Part shown: piece by piece, positions 12,577-26,000 of the stretch
Numbering within the stretch: position 1 is the stretch's first letter
Layout: every line of letters starts with the position of its first letter
Assembly: GCA_036583965.1 (NCBI GenBank)
Contig: JAZBQD010000015.1
Span: 19,348,310 to 19,412,309, forward strand
From: Prunella strophiata
Taxonomy: Eukaryota > Chordata > Aves > Passeriformes > Prunellidae
Direction: 5' to 3'
DNA: 64,000 nucleotides
Notes under the pieces: generated by a model
Told to the model about the DNA's origin: nothing
The model's input: the letters and a program-made list of their open reading frames with translations, nothing else
The model's database searches: none
Translations under genes and position numbers: made by a program

Positions 12577-14884
12577 ATACACACAACTGAAACCAGAAAA
12601 AAATTATCCCAAAATTTCCAAATAAAGCATCAGGAACCCTTTATACTTTATAATATCTTTGTATTTTAATCTGCATTTAAATGATTTTATAGTAAAATTT
12701 AACTAAATCATAAATAAATGACTACCAAATTACATATTATTCAGCTGTGTATTTAACAAAGACTTTGAAAAAAAAAATCAGTTATTTTCAGTGTTTGATT
12801 ATGGAAAAATGTATCAAAAAACTCTTTACCTAGTTTGACCTAATCTGGCATCCATTTAATAACAGTATTAGATTAGGAGCCTGCTACCCATAGATAAAGC
12901 AACTGCACGGTTTAAGATGACATTCAGAAATGTAAAATTTACGTTGCTCTTGTCCACCTTTAATTTTGTATGAAATAACAGAAGCAGGTGTTTACAGTGT
13001 GTTTTAGCTAACATGTAACAGGCTCATTGTAGTGAATTATTTTGGTCTTCACTACTTTGATTACAGCAAACAAAAATTTTTGGCATGTATTTCAACATTT
13101 ACTTCATGTTAGAAAAATCCAAGACACATGCTTTCAACAGAATGAAAAAAAATCAAATATGTATTCAAATATGTAAATGAAATCTCCTCTCAGTAACAGG
13201 GTAGTCCTGTTAGTCTCAGCACATCCAGATTGCATCTTGAAAGTGATTTTAAAATAATGGACAATATTTCTCTAAATGACCATGCTTATGACATGCCATT
13301 AGTTTAACAAAACAAGTGGCAACTTTTCTTCTTTCAAATGGAAAGTGTGCAATTGCTTTGGTGAATGAATAGTGGATTTCACTTTTCTCTTGTCTTCTTG
13401 CAACTGCCACTCAGAAAAACACTCATACTTTAGGAGTTTTCTCATACATTTCTCCTGCAAGACTATTATAATTAGGCATTCTCAGAATGCTCTGGCTAAA
13501 TTCACCCTTAGCAATGTTATTCCTCAGGGAGAACCCACCTCAGATATCAAATATAGTTAAATTAATAGTTGCTAAATAATATCTAAGTTTATTGAAGTTG
13601 TGGGTCTGAGTATAATTTTCTCACACTGTCTTGGTGTTTGTTGTTAACTGTTGATATATCTTTCAGAAAGAAATACACAGGTATAGCTTGATGGTTTTGT
13701 TGTTGTTTGTTTTTTTTCTTTCTGGAGCTATGGTAAGATTCTCACATTTTCCCTCTAATTCACCTAATTATATTGATTGTTTAAATATAAAACTCTGAGG
13801 TGAAATCCAACTGTTTCCAAAATTTTCTCAATAGTTTCTATAGTTTAATTAGTTTCAGTTTCTCTAGTGAGGTAAAAGTCAGTTTTAGAGAATTTATCAA
13901 AACAGTGTCAAACTGACATTTACAAGGTTATTCCATTACAGATAAATGTTCTTATAGAACTTGGGTCCCTATTAGGTCATAAGCATTCATATTTCTTTAC
14001 ATTACAAAGACCTGGTTATTTCATAAGAGTGTGAGTACCCACAAAAAACCTCACATTTTGATAACAACTAACTAGTAGACCTATATTAAATATACAGATA
14101 AAAAATGACATGTTTTCTCAATTTGAGTTAGCAGTGTACACAGTACAATTTGACACTTTTGTTAATATAGCAACAGATACAAATTTAAACTGTAAATTTA
14201 CCCTTACATTATACAAAAATATGTCTATGATATAGCCATATTTTACATAATTAAGGGTTTGGTGTTTGAAATTAAAATTATCTCCAAATGTGTCTTTCAG
14301 TGTTTTTTTAAATAATTTTATTTTCTATTCTAGCTATGCATTCAGTTTTGAAGGAATGTTTACATTTCCATTAGACTTGAGGTCATTAGGCTTTTTGTAT
14401 GTGGTTTTAATTAACTCCTCAGTGCCATATGCTTTAGAGAACTTAATGCTGAATTATCTGGAAAAGGAAGGAAAGAATTTTCTTACTCATATTCTCAGTC
14501 ACACTTTAACTTAGCAACTGAGCATATCTATAAGATGGTACTATTTCAAAATCCCCTTTTTGCAAGCATCTTCAAAAGCTGTTTAATGAAAACAAGAAGC
14601 CATCAGAGCTTTGGGAAGGAAATATGTAATTTGTTTTCACAGCCAAGTGTGGATAACATGTAGAGAGATTACAAACCTATACAAAAATGCAGTTTTTCAA
14701 CTTCCCCTAACTGCCTGCAATTCTAGAAGTTTTCAGGAGCAATACTCTTAAAGAGCTACTTTAGGGATACCATTGGGTTTTTATTATATAGCAGAGACAG
14801 TATCATAAATACTCATTTAAAAAAATTTGAAATCTAAAAAATTCTTCCATGCATAAAATCACTGTCAAATTAACAATGAACATT

Positions 14885-14907
14885 AAAAAAAAAAAAAAAA
14901 AAAAAAA
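14885..14907. repeat. A23 homopolymer
   Basis: Twenty-three consecutive A in the plus strand, within an intron. No retroposon body recognised next to it. Confidence 0.96.
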
Positions 14908-16979
14908 GTACAAATATTTGGAAATAGTCTTTTCCTGTTCAGAGACTGCATGTTGGAATAGAGGCATAGCTAGTCAATAATTTGATTGCACAGGCAGCCA
15001 CCCACCATGTGTGAAGAGGAGAATTTCTCTGTGTGTTTTGGAAATACAGACAACATATAAAACCATGTTCAGAGATTCAGAGCACCCCTATCAAGCAAAC
15101 ATCTATTAATCTAGAATGGTCATGAAAATTCAATAATCTCATCTTCAACAACCTTCTGACATTGTTTTTCTGACAGGTTCTAAAAACAACAATTATTTTT
15201 TTCTAAATCAAGTCAGTCCAGCAGGGATTATTTGACTGAAGGGATGGAAAAACATTGTGGTACCAAACTTCAAGAAACCTTATTTATCTGGGAGGTATCA
15301 AATGAACTTGCACAGTGAGTAAATGCAGCAGCATTCCATAAGGCATACACAGGCTCTAAGGACGAGCTTAGATCCTGTTTCAAGGATGACTGATCTAAAA
15401 ATCAACATCACATTATATCCCAAAAGCATTCTGTAATAATCTTTTAAGGAAACAGCTCAGAATCTTCAAGTTATTGCCTTCTGTATGAAAATCATATTCT
15501 AATGAATCAACTGAATAGATTTTTTCCCCATAATTTAAAAAGAAATAATAGTTTAATGCAAAAGAGGTTGATTTATGATCTACCATACTTGTGATGAGTA
15601 CAGTTCTTATTCTAGATGATAAACACTTCACTGTTTTTCATTAGCTTCATTTTTGCCCACTGACTTTTTTATTCACCAAATTAAATTACTAATCACTTTG
15701 AACAGATTTGGGTTTTAATTCCTCTTGATACTTTTTTGGTAACATGTCTTTGGGAGAAGTTAATTACTATTTTTAGCTTCTGAAATTAAAATACTATAAT
15801 CTTCTGAAAGATATTGTCTTGCATTCCATACAACCATTGACATTACATTAGTGGTCTCTTAAGAAATATTAATCTTTTCTGTTCAACAAAAAGCCACTGA
15901 TTTCTCAAAATCTTGGCATTAGCAGTTAGAAACCCCAAAGATGTGTTTCAATGTCACTTGAAGAATAACCTGTCATGGTTATCTGTAAAAGTATTACTTC
16001 AAATACTAGTCCTATATTCCTCAAGATTACAAAATATACCTGTATTACTTCCTTGGCATATGCAATTATGAAATAAGGCAAAACCTAGCATTATGCCTCT
16101 CATTATAAAGTGCAGGAATTTCAACTTGGTGCAAAAGAGCTGAAATATTGTAAAAATTAAAGATAATAAATGCTTTTTGTTTTGATTTTCTACCTGAATA
16201 CAATGAGGTGGAAAAGACCCATAATATTTTTTAATGTCACAAAGTCATTGCCGCAATTAATTCAGTAAAATTAACTACAGTGTTCAATTATTGCTGCAAT
16301 TCTTTTTTTACATCATTAAAATTCATAGAGCTTGCTAAAGCTCTGCTTACTGTTTGGGAAGTTCCACTAGGCAAAACATTATTCATAGTCAGATGTGCCT
16401 CTAAACACAAAGACTCCAATTACATACATGCTGTCCTAATCATTTTTTCTTTTCTTTTTTATAAAGTGTCTCAGAAGGTTGAGCAAAGACAAAAACAGAA
16501 CACACTACTAGAATATACTTTTGTTACATCTGTGAACTGCACTGTATCCAAAGGGAGCATTACATTAATACTGAGCTGAAATTATCTATTTTTATGCCGT
16601 TTTATCCAGCAGCAAAAACAACCAAGTCAGCTGATAGATTTTTTAAAATATATTTAGTACTTAAAGAATTCAATAATATAACACACAAAAATATTTCTAT
16701 AAAAAAGGACAACTAAACCATTTAATTTTTATATTATACATTTTCTCATAGATTTTTTTCAGATTCCCTCCTGGCAAGCATACATACACTCACTGGACAG
16801 TTCTGTCAGCCTTATGTGCACTGATATTTTGTAATGTATGTCATGCAACCAGCAGATAAAGGAGAGATGCTAATCTCTGGGATTAGGCATGTAATTTATT
16901 GCAGCAAGCTACCATACTGAAGTTACTCACGTTGATACCTGAAGGCTACAGCTGTTCCCAATTCCAGCCAGGTGCTTAC

Positions 16980-17096
16980 CTCTCTCTGTCTGGGGAGTAG
17001 TGGTCATCCACAGCTCGGTGCCTGTCCATCCGGTTCAGGGTGTTGTAATGCGCAGCAGTGGATCGAGTCCCTCGCAGTCCCTGATCCACATTCCGG
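16980..17096 (-). CDS. RIMS2: RIMS2 exon, basic linker (117 nt, phase-symmetric)
   Basis: Seen: acceptor TTTTATCCCTAG, donor GTAAGC; one nucleotide plus 38 codons plus two nucleotides. The peptide reads SRNVDQGLRGTRSTAAHYNT followed by LNRMDRHRAVDDHYSPDRER. Both ends are phase 2, so the exon could be skipped without a frameshift. Known: this matches the RIM2-specific block SRNV(D/E)QGLRGTR...DDHYSPDR, absent from RIM1, and is the firmest support for calling the gene RIMS2. The exon is locally richer in CpG and GC than its introns. The next constitutive exon is not seen in 16979-1 with certainty; only the probable alternative exon at 5936-6043 follows. Confidence 0.97.
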
Positions 17097-20000
17097 CTAG
17101 GGATAAAAGACACCAGATCCTGAGTTTTGAGTCTGCCTGGATGGCATCCTCTCACTGGTTTGTACAAACAATTGTCAGCAATCATGCTGGTAACAAGATC
17201 TGTTAGCTGACCAGACTTTTTTATATATTTAAAGTAAAATAATTTTAAATCTTAAAGTAAAAAAAAAAAAATTTCTCATTTAGAGAATGGTGCCAAGTCC
17301 ATGATAGGCATAGAGTTCTCTTTTTCTGTTCCAATGTGTTTCTTCTAGAAATAAGAGGAAAGCTTTTTTATTTCCTTCATTAAAAATGTTAATCTTGCAC
17401 AACATTTCATTAGACTTTCCAGACTTCAAGCAAAAATTCTTTTCTGATGGAAACATACACTGTAAATAATTTTTCATGGGTTCTTGATTTTGGCTTTACT
17501 ATAAAGATGTAAACTGTAGTATGACACAATGGGGACTTGTGGCTGTTACAGTAGAGTGCAACCTGCTGAAAACATTGTCATCTGAATTTAAAAATAGGAT
17601 TGTATGTGGTACCCACTTAGTGGGCTAGTGCAGGCCTGGGTAAAGATCACCTGTACTAATTGAGACCAAAGCTTTGCCTATGGATTGTTTTGCTCAGTTT
17701 ATCTATCAATGCCTACTGACACACACTAAATTTACTTTTTGTGTTCAAAAAAATCCACAAGAATAGGAAAATATGAGACAATGGTTAACTGTAGTCATTA
17801 TTGGATTGTGAGATTCACATTCTCTGAATCTGAGAGAAGCAGGGAGAGAAGCAGAGAAAAGAATGAATCAAAACAATTCTTATCTCATTTGCTGCTCCTG
17901 TGTTGTGCCAAAGTAGAATGCAATATGGAGATTGTTTATCCAAAGTGATGGGGTTTTGTTTCCTTGGCCTATCAGGGCCAAGTGTGTTGAGACTGTCGGT
18001 CAGCAGACAGTCATGAGTTCTTCTTCACTTTAGTTCTTGTTCAGTTTCAGTTTAGATGTAGTGTAATGTAGTGTAATATAGTATAAAATAATTTAGTATA
18101 ATAAAGTAATTAATTAGCCTTCTGATATGGAGTCAGATGCATCATTCTTCCCAGAAGTCAGGGTCACCCTGATTTTGCTAAATTGGATAATGAAAACATA
18201 ATTGTTTTGTATCAATTTTTTTGGTTTTATATACTCAGTTCCCCTTTCCTTTCTTGTCACTTTGTCTGCCCTTTTAGTACCTGTCATGCTTATCCTTTGT
18301 CATTTACCAGTTTCTGGCTGGTATTAACTTGTACGTGTATCCTTCACTGCTGCTGCCATCACATTATTTATTTCTGCATATAAGTCCTATAAAGATGATG
18401 CATTACATATAAACTTTTGTCTTTAGCTCCACCTCATTTGTCATGAAGCATTTTCCACTCTGGCACTCATGAATCCAAATATTGGGTTTACTCTGACTAG
18501 TAAAGAGCAACAAGAGCAGTAACAATTTCTTCTCAGCTACAATGCAGTGGGCCTTTGGTGGAGTTTATTAAAAAATTAAGTAGGAATGAGGACTGCAAAA
18601 TAGTTGCTAAGAAATAACAGCAACTTCTATGGCCCAAAACCTCCTGCCTGCAGAGGTGTCAGCAATGGGAAACCTCTGGGCATGCAGAATGCTCACTGCA
18701 GTTAGGACATCTACAGAGTAGCACATGTATAACAAATTCACCTGAACAGGTGCAAATGTGATTGATATTTCTTATAGATTTCCTGAGTAGACCTGCATTT
18801 TCAGTAGAACTAAAAAAGATATTTCTGTAACCCATAGATTATATTTCTCTTCTACAAATCCTCAAGCTCTCATAACCCAATTTTCTGAGCTCAACAAGTC
18901 CTCAAAGAATTGATTTGGTGTGTGGGCAGGGAAATATTATACAAATAATGCATTTGATTCTGACATTGTAGGAAACAGCTGCAATAAATTCAAAACTACA
19001 TTTAAAAATTTAGCTTTAGGAAAGTTAAAAAGCAAGAGAATTTGAACAGTAAAGAAATCCAAGACTACAAGAAAATGAAAAGTAGATTTTTCAAAGATGT
19101 TAAACAAGTGTTAATCACCAGCTTGGGTAAAAGTTGTGCCAAAAATACACATAGCGTGCAAGCAGACAGAAAAACATAAAAACACAAACATACACACAAA
19201 GAAATTTTGCTCTCATTTATGTCTATATCCAAGACAAATAACCTCTGGAGATTTAGCATAGGCAATTACTTAGGCTGAAATCAGTACATTAAAAATCAGA
19301 ATAGGCCCCTTTGTGTCTACCACTTATGTCTCATTTCAAGTCAGGTTGACTTGGTTTTAGATGGGTTTAGATTTCAAGAAGAAACACACAGTTTTTGCCG
19401 CTCAGCTGTATGAGATGATGGGGGATAATTTGGAATCCTAATATCTCATTAATGCAAAAGGATATATAGGCTACATCCTTTAGAGAAAATGGTAAGTAAA
19501 AACATAAGTAAGATATTATGAAGCCAAGAGAATTTTAACAAAAAGAAGATAACAGAAACGAAAGCAGAACACAAGAGAATCAGGATGGCTGCAAGAAAGG
19601 GAGGGGAACATGTAGCTGCCAAGAAATACTGGATAACAGATCCTCAGTATTAAAGGGGAATTGTGAACATTACAGGCAAAAGAGAAAACTTTCCACTTTT
19701 ATTTCCACTGAATTACATCATCTGGAAACCTACCCATACATAGCAACAAAACTGCTGGAAAACAGGTTTCATTCCCATTTACATTTATCCTTCTGCTTTC
19801 TTTCTCTTAAGAAAGCTTGTCCTGTGGAGTATTAAATCAATTATTATATGCTATCCAAAAGTACTAGCTTCTGGAAGAAATTTCCTGGTCTAATTTTCTC
19901 AAGAGAAATATTTATCAGAGATCTTCTAAGATCAGGAGTTCATATTTTTCACTATAAAATTGTATGTCTGTCAGTTAATTTTAATAATTTAGAAGTATGA

Positions 20001-20505
20001 AAGAAAGTAGTAGAAAGGAAGCTACTATGGGCAGCAAGGGAGGCTCCTCAGAATCTTATTTCTACAGAAATGAAAGGGTTGAAAACATCCACTATCATAT
20101 GAATGCTAAGGAAATATCAAACTATCACATATTATAAAACATGGCACCTGTAAATAGCTGAAGGAAATGAAAATGTGGAGAGATATTTTTCTTTTCTTAC
20201 ACTGCACTTTTTGATTAAAAACTAGATATAAATAAGCAGAAGTAAGATACAAGTTTGTAATCATATAATAATAATAAATAATACAGTGATAATAAGGCAT
20301 AAATAACATAGAATTATATTTAAATTAGGCACATCACTATAATGTAAAAAAAAAAAATAAAAACAAAACCATTATTGGCTTTACGTAATTTTGGAAGACC
20401 TGACCAATTCATTGCCATTTTGAAAGTCTGGAGATTATTTCCTGTATTGGTACAAGACCAACGCCACTTTAATGTATATAACTGCATAGTTGAACAGGAG
20501 TTTAC
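17097..20505 (-). other. RIMS2: RIMS2 intron, about 3.4 kb
   Basis: A phase-2 intron with a GTAAAC donor and a CCCTAG acceptor. It holds one LTR-like fragment near 17.95-18.18 kb. No other gene or RNA is evident. Confidence 0.88.
17944..18175 (+). mobile_element. LTR-like fragment with polyadenylation signal
   Basis: TTTCCTTGGCCTATCAGGGC is followed by a low-complexity TAGTGTAATGTAGTGTAATA stretch, an AATAAAG signal, ATTAGCCTTCTGATATGGAG and AGTCAGATGCATCATTCTTC. This order (U3-like, AATAAA, R/U5-like) fits the end of an avian retroviral LTR. No internal retroviral sequence is present. Boundaries are approximate. Confidence 0.65.
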
Positions 20506-20662
20506 CTTTGTGGGGGAGGGACACTGGGAGACCACGATCTAGTCCGTCCTATACTATCTCCACGGTGAGGGGACCCTGATCGAGAACAATGATTAGATGA
20601 CATTACTTGCTCTGGCACTGACAGTGTTGAACTTTGAAGATCTCTCCCATTATGTCGGTAAT
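20506..20662 (-). CDS. RIMS2: RIMS2 exon, Ser/Arg-rich linker (157 nt)
   Basis: Seen: acceptor TTTCTTTTTAG, donor GTAAAC; phase 1 to phase 2. The peptide reads DYRHNGRDLQSSTLSVPEQ, then VMSSNHCSRSGSPHRGDSIG and RTRSWSPSVPPPQ. Known: this matches the RIM2 linker between C2A and C2B, whose RIM1 counterpart carries STTLTVPEQQ and RSRSVSPHRGN. The segment is rich in Ser, Arg and Pro and is presumably disordered. The motifs RSGSPHR and RSWSP are candidate sites for proline-directed or basophilic kinases and for 14-3-3 binding (inference). It joins the exon at 16980-17096 through an AG|C serine codon, giving PPPQSRN. Downstream RIM linker exons carrying the RIM-BP-binding proline motif are not in the window. 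Confidence 0.97.
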
Positions 20663-22364
20663 CTAAAAAGAAATGCAAATATTCAGTGAATCTGAAGTTG
20701 CACTTTTCAACCTCCTGCCACATCTGTAGGAGTGAGAAACTCAATAAAAGATGGGATTTGATCAAGAATGTAATCGAATGTTCTTGGGTTTTATAATAAA
20801 ACATACATACGTGAAGTTGACTCCTGTTGTTATGCTTTATTTAAGTACAATTACAGTTCCTATAGTTATACTTCAAAAGTATAGAAACTAATACCATGCA
20901 CCAAACTGGGGACTTACCATTTATGGTTAATATGATGTATTAATAATAAAACAAACTGATATTTCCTTAGAATAAAAAAACTTAATTATCGCATTTCTAA
21001 TTAAAATTATATTGCAAATGTTGAGTATAATGTTTTTCAAACAGAAATTTCCATAATTAAAAATTAATCCAAAATTTAGTTTGCAAATCTGGGATAGGAA
21101 GCCACTATGGAGATAAATAATAAGATTGGGTTCAAAAAGATTTATATTTCAGAAATAATTAAAGTAACAATGACTCAATGAGATCAGATTTCATTCACAA
21201 TTCTGAATTAAAAAACACAATTCCTTCACAAATAGCAAGCACCCTGGCCTAATCTTGAATAAACCTAACAGAAGGTATAAATGGTCTAAATATCTCCAAG
21301 TTACACTGGCCTAAAAGGCTACCACATGGACATTTAACACAGGCTTTTAATAAAAATCTGTTTAAAAATCTGGATGTATTAAAAGTGATGGTCTTTATGT
21401 AATTGAAAAAGTTGAATTCACTGTTGCATGGTGGAAAAATCTCTGTGGAAAAAAGATGCTAGATATACAGCAATGTCAATTCTCCCCAAATTTTGTAAGG
21501 ATGCAATTAAAACATAATGATAAGAAATTGAAGATTTGCAATTGTTAACCTGATTATAATACTTAGCAGGAATAGGTATTCAGAGAGTTCCTGGTGGCTA
21601 TGACAACTGATATAACTGATTTCTTTGTTCCAAAGACAGAAACCAAGAAAAGAATACTTAGAGAGATCCACCCGGCACTGGAAAAATTCTGGCTCATGTT
21701 ATGTTTTTCCCATGAGAATCTTCCAAGAGTAGAATAATCTTCTGCTCATGATTTTCTTATTTTTCTTCCTGGAAAATGTTCATTAGGACCTAAACAAAAC
21801 CTTATTAATTCATTCCACTTTATGGTTCCAAGCATGTTCAATTCTTTTAATTGAGTACTCATATTTACTATATGGCCTTGCAACCAAGAATATTTATAAA
21901 CAATCCTAATTTGTAAATAACTTCTTCCTTCTATGTTTAGTGTAAACTGCTTTGTGTGTATCTGGTACCCATACATAAAGGGGGGGGAAAAAAAGCACAT
22001 CATCATCACATTCCACTAATATAATGATGCCTAGGATCCCATAGTCTCTCCTCACTACACCACAGTCAAATCATGTTATGTGTATCCTCAGCTAAGAGTC
22101 AGTAATGAAATATAGACTTTTATCCCATATATGAAATAAATTTATTATTATAAGCACTGACAAAACATATAGGGGCCAGTGCAACATAATTCTGAGATCA
22201 CTAAAGGCAAGACAGGGGATATTTTATCTGTGCTTTAAATAGGGTGTTATTCACTCACTAGTAAAGTGTAGGAGATAAATAAATAAATTTTTTGCAAGTC
22301 AGTCTGGAAATCAATACACTCTGAAATTCTGCAATTCTTTAACAAGTAAAAGAGCTAAAGTAAC

Positions 22365-23018
22365 AGAAGTGGAGAGGCCCACCCTGCAGCTGACTCCTGG
22401 CAGGCCCTGTGGACCTGTGGAGAGAGGAGCCCATCCTGGAGCAGGTTTGATGGCAGGACTTGTGACCCACCCTGGAGCAGGTTTGAAGGATTGCACCCTA
22501 TGGGAGGGACTTGTGCTGGAGCAGCTCATGAAAAACTGCAGCCCATGGGATGAACTGACATTGGAGAAGTTCATGAAGGACTGTCTCCCATGAGAGGGAC
22601 CTCACTCTGGAGCAGAGGGATAACCTGAAGAGTTCTCCCCCGAGGAGGAAGGAGCAGCAGAGACAACGCATGGTGAGCTGACTGCAACCCCCATTGCCAC
22701 CTCCCTGTGCAGCTGAGAGGGAGGAGGCAGAGAACCAGGGGTGAAGTTCAGACCAGAGAAAGGAAGGGATGGGGGGAAGTTTTTAAATTTCAGGGGGTTG
22801 TTTTCTCATCATCCTACTCTGATTTTATTGGTGATGAAATAATTTCTCTGAGTTGTCTGCTTTGCCCATGACCATAGCAGGTGAGTGATCTCTTCCTGTC
22901 CTTATCTCCACCCACAAGTCTTCAGTTATATTTTCTCTCTCCGTGTCCAGCTCATGAGGGCAGTGATGGAGCAGTTTTGGCAGCCACTTGGCACCTAGCC
23001 AGGGTCAATCCACCACAC
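22365..23018 (+). mobile_element. Solo LTR of an avian endogenous retrovirus
   Basis: The segment is GC-rich against its surroundings and carries text I recognise as a repeated avian LTR: short tandem-like GGAGCAG units, a CCCCCGAGGAGGAAGGAGC stretch, TCTGATTTTATTGGTGATGA near a decayed polyadenylation signal, CCTTATCTCCACCCAC and a CAGGGTCAATCCACCACA end. No retroviral coding region flanks it, so it looks like a solo LTR left by recombination. The LTR class (probably ERVL-like) and the exact 5' edge are uncertain. Short open frames inside it are not genes. Confidence 0.78.
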
Positions 23019-26000
23019 ATAAATGAGAAGCAAGTTATTATAAACTTCTAGATATTGAACTAAAAAAAAAAAATATTTACAGTACAAGAACAGAGAGAAA
23101 TATTGTCTTATTATCCTAATAATGCATATCTATTGACAGAAAATACATGGTTCTTTGTGTTCTGCATACACAAGGAGTATTTGTTGCATTTGGAGATGGA
23201 AAACAATGTAGAGTAGTAATAAGAAGAAATAGGTAAATCCTTTGAAAAAAAAATCAGCTGTTTATATAATATTTGGTATGTGCAGATATCGAAGCATGAG
23301 AGGAATGAGCAATACCGTAAGATTTTCTAGGTGAATAAGCATATTGAAGGGCAAGGTAATCAATTAACGAAACACAAACGAAAACCTCATTTAAAATTCT
23401 AAAAAATGCTTAAAAAGTCTAAAAAAACCTAGAAGTGAAAACAAGTAAATCAAAATTATTGAATTTATTAAATCTGCACATAGAAACAAATCCATTACTT
23501 TGGAAAAAAAAGCCTCTTCCAGCTCTAATTTGTTATTGTTGTTGACCAAATGAGCAATATTGTTGCAATAAATCAAAATATATGACTTTGTAATTATTTG
23601 TCAAGTCTAATACTGATCAAATATGTGCTTTACAATAATTTGGAGGTAGTCATGCAGTGCTTTCTGGTAACTAACACTGGTACTGTTTCCTAATGACAAT
23701 TACAAAGGCAGAAACAATCAGAATTCCTAGCAATTTTGCTAAATTTTGCTAAATTTTTGCTACAGTTTTTGAAGAAAACTAGAGGTGTTTAGCTGTGATC
23801 GAAGAAATTCATTAATGTTGTCTAATAATGTTGTTGTCAGAAAAAAAAATTTGACATTTATAATTCATTTTCCTAAAACAAAAATAATTATATTTACAAA
23901 CTCCTCTTTTTCCAACAGGCCACACATTGAAAAGCAACTGTTTGAGTAAGACAACCCATTAACATGGGTTAATGAGATCATTTCAAAGTTATCCTTCAGT
24001 TTTGTAGAGTTAATGTAGCTCTGATTTAACTGCCTGTACTGTAGGTATAATTTAACTTCCAATTTCAAAAATATTGCACATCCTGGAAATAAGGTTAAAG
24101 AAGTTAAGTAAAAAACATTTTCTTGTGAAAAGAAATTATAGACAGAAACAACAGGTCATAAGGGCAGCTTGACCAATGAGTTGCTATTGAGCAAAGCAGA
24201 TATTTATAGCAGTAGTAAAAACAGGATAAACATTATCCTGCTTGCAGCTATAAATATTGAGTCATTACCATAGAATCAAAGGCTCTATAACTATGGCAAG
24301 CCTCTTAAATCAACATAGAGAGTACACAGAACCTGATAATCAGTGTAGAGATAATCAGTGGTAAACAACTGTGAGCTGCAGATGCCTCAAAGACAGACAC
24401 ATGACAAAGATAACTGCAATGCCACCACCTTCTTCTGTCATGGGAAGGCTTCATTAAAAACTGATACATATGAAAAGAGGGATTTTACAAAGCACAATAA
24501 ATACAGCTTCTTCAGACCTGAAGTTTTAGTTTTATCTGATTTAAGAGAGACTATTAATATATTTGACTTCAAATATTAATCCACAGAGTATAGCTGTACT
24601 TTGTTAATATTATGCTGTGCAGGGTACATGTTCAGTAAACACTGATGATTGAATTGTTATTAAATTATTAATCTTTCAGGTGCAAAATTGCAGAAAATCA
24701 CAAACTTCCAAATATTAGGTTCACATCAACAGCCCTAAAATAGCCCTAAAAGGAATTAATTGAAGTGTACTAATGAAGATTTTAATTTACATGCCTTGAT
24801 GCTTGATTTACTTGAAAGAAACTCTTAGTATGAAAATTGTTCTAGAAAGGCAGTACTAGAATGGCTGTTCATCACAGGCAGCATAATTGACTTGTTTCTG
24901 ACACTGATTCTAAGTGGTGTTTTCTCCACTTTAACATCTGTATTTGATTGAAGCATCAAGCTTTCAGATATTTAACTTTTTAATACTCACAGTGGTTGGG
25001 CTTTGAACAAGCACTAATTAAAAACAATTATATAATCAAATTGCCAGAAATGCTTAACATACCAACATTTCACATATGGGCACTTTAGAGAGAGTTCAGT
25101 TCTCTCATACAAATGTGCTCAGCTTCTGGGGTGATTTGAACATCTAAATGAAGAATTTGGATGTCCTCTAAAAAAATTGCTGACAGTCACTGATCAAATA
25201 AATTGAATTATTAATATCTGAATACTTTATAAGTTGAAGATACATTATGCATTGCTTTGGGGCATTTTTTATATCAGATATTATTCTGCAAATATGGGAA
25301 GAATGAGTGTACAGTGAGAGAAATCAGTAAACATTACAGTAGGAACAACTGGTTACTTGCTGCATAGCAACTCACAGGTAAATTTAGCTCTACAGCACTA
25401 ATTGTATTTATGGGCCCATTACACTTGAGGCAATTCTTTTCTTATGGAAAAGCATTCCCACACAGTAATAAACCAGAGCTTTCTGAGTTTTCAGTGCTGT
25501 TCCTATCCCCAGCATGACATGCAAAGCTTGGAGGAAAAAAGCCCCAAACCACCACAGGTACTATAAAGATGTTTACTCTTAGTTAAGCACTCATCCATAT
25601 ATATTTGCATCTGTCCAGCAAGTACCCCAAATTAGCCTTCTCTTCACACTGTTGATAGGAATTTATCAGTCTTTTCTTGTAGCATTTCCTTTTTTCACCA
25701 CAATTGTAACCCACCCCAATGAGTCTTTCCCTTATGTGAGAAGTATCCACTAAGAACATCTCTGATAGCAATGCAACTTCATTGCAATTTTCATTGACTA
25801 TTAATGCCTTTGTCACTCCAAAGACATGTATTAAAATATTAACTAATGCACCAAGTTCATATTTCCTTAACTTTCCTCAGAGAAAATGCTATTGATAACT
25901 AGTAATAATCTGAAAATAAAACTTAAGTCAAGTTCCATCTTTACTTTCAAAGTGGAGTGATTCAGTGTATATTTAAATACAGTTTTGTCTAGAAAAGAAA

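Larger units (their letters stand above)
6044..16979 (-). other. RIMS2: RIMS2 intron, about 10.9 kb (splits if other alternative exons exist)
   Basis: A phase-2 intron between the basic linker exon and the probable alternative exon. It contains an LTR-like fragment near 8.1-8.3 kb, a CR1 3' end near 9.4-9.6 kb, a perfect 10-bp inverted repeat at 12554-12576 and a 23-base A run at 14885. I searched by eye for other RIM2 linker exons and found none I would defend. Confidence 0.8.

Noticed and set aside
22369..22593. Open frames on both strands with repeated GAGLM/APGW-type wording
   Set aside because: They lie inside the avian LTR; the repeated residues reflect repeated LTR sequence rather than a protein.
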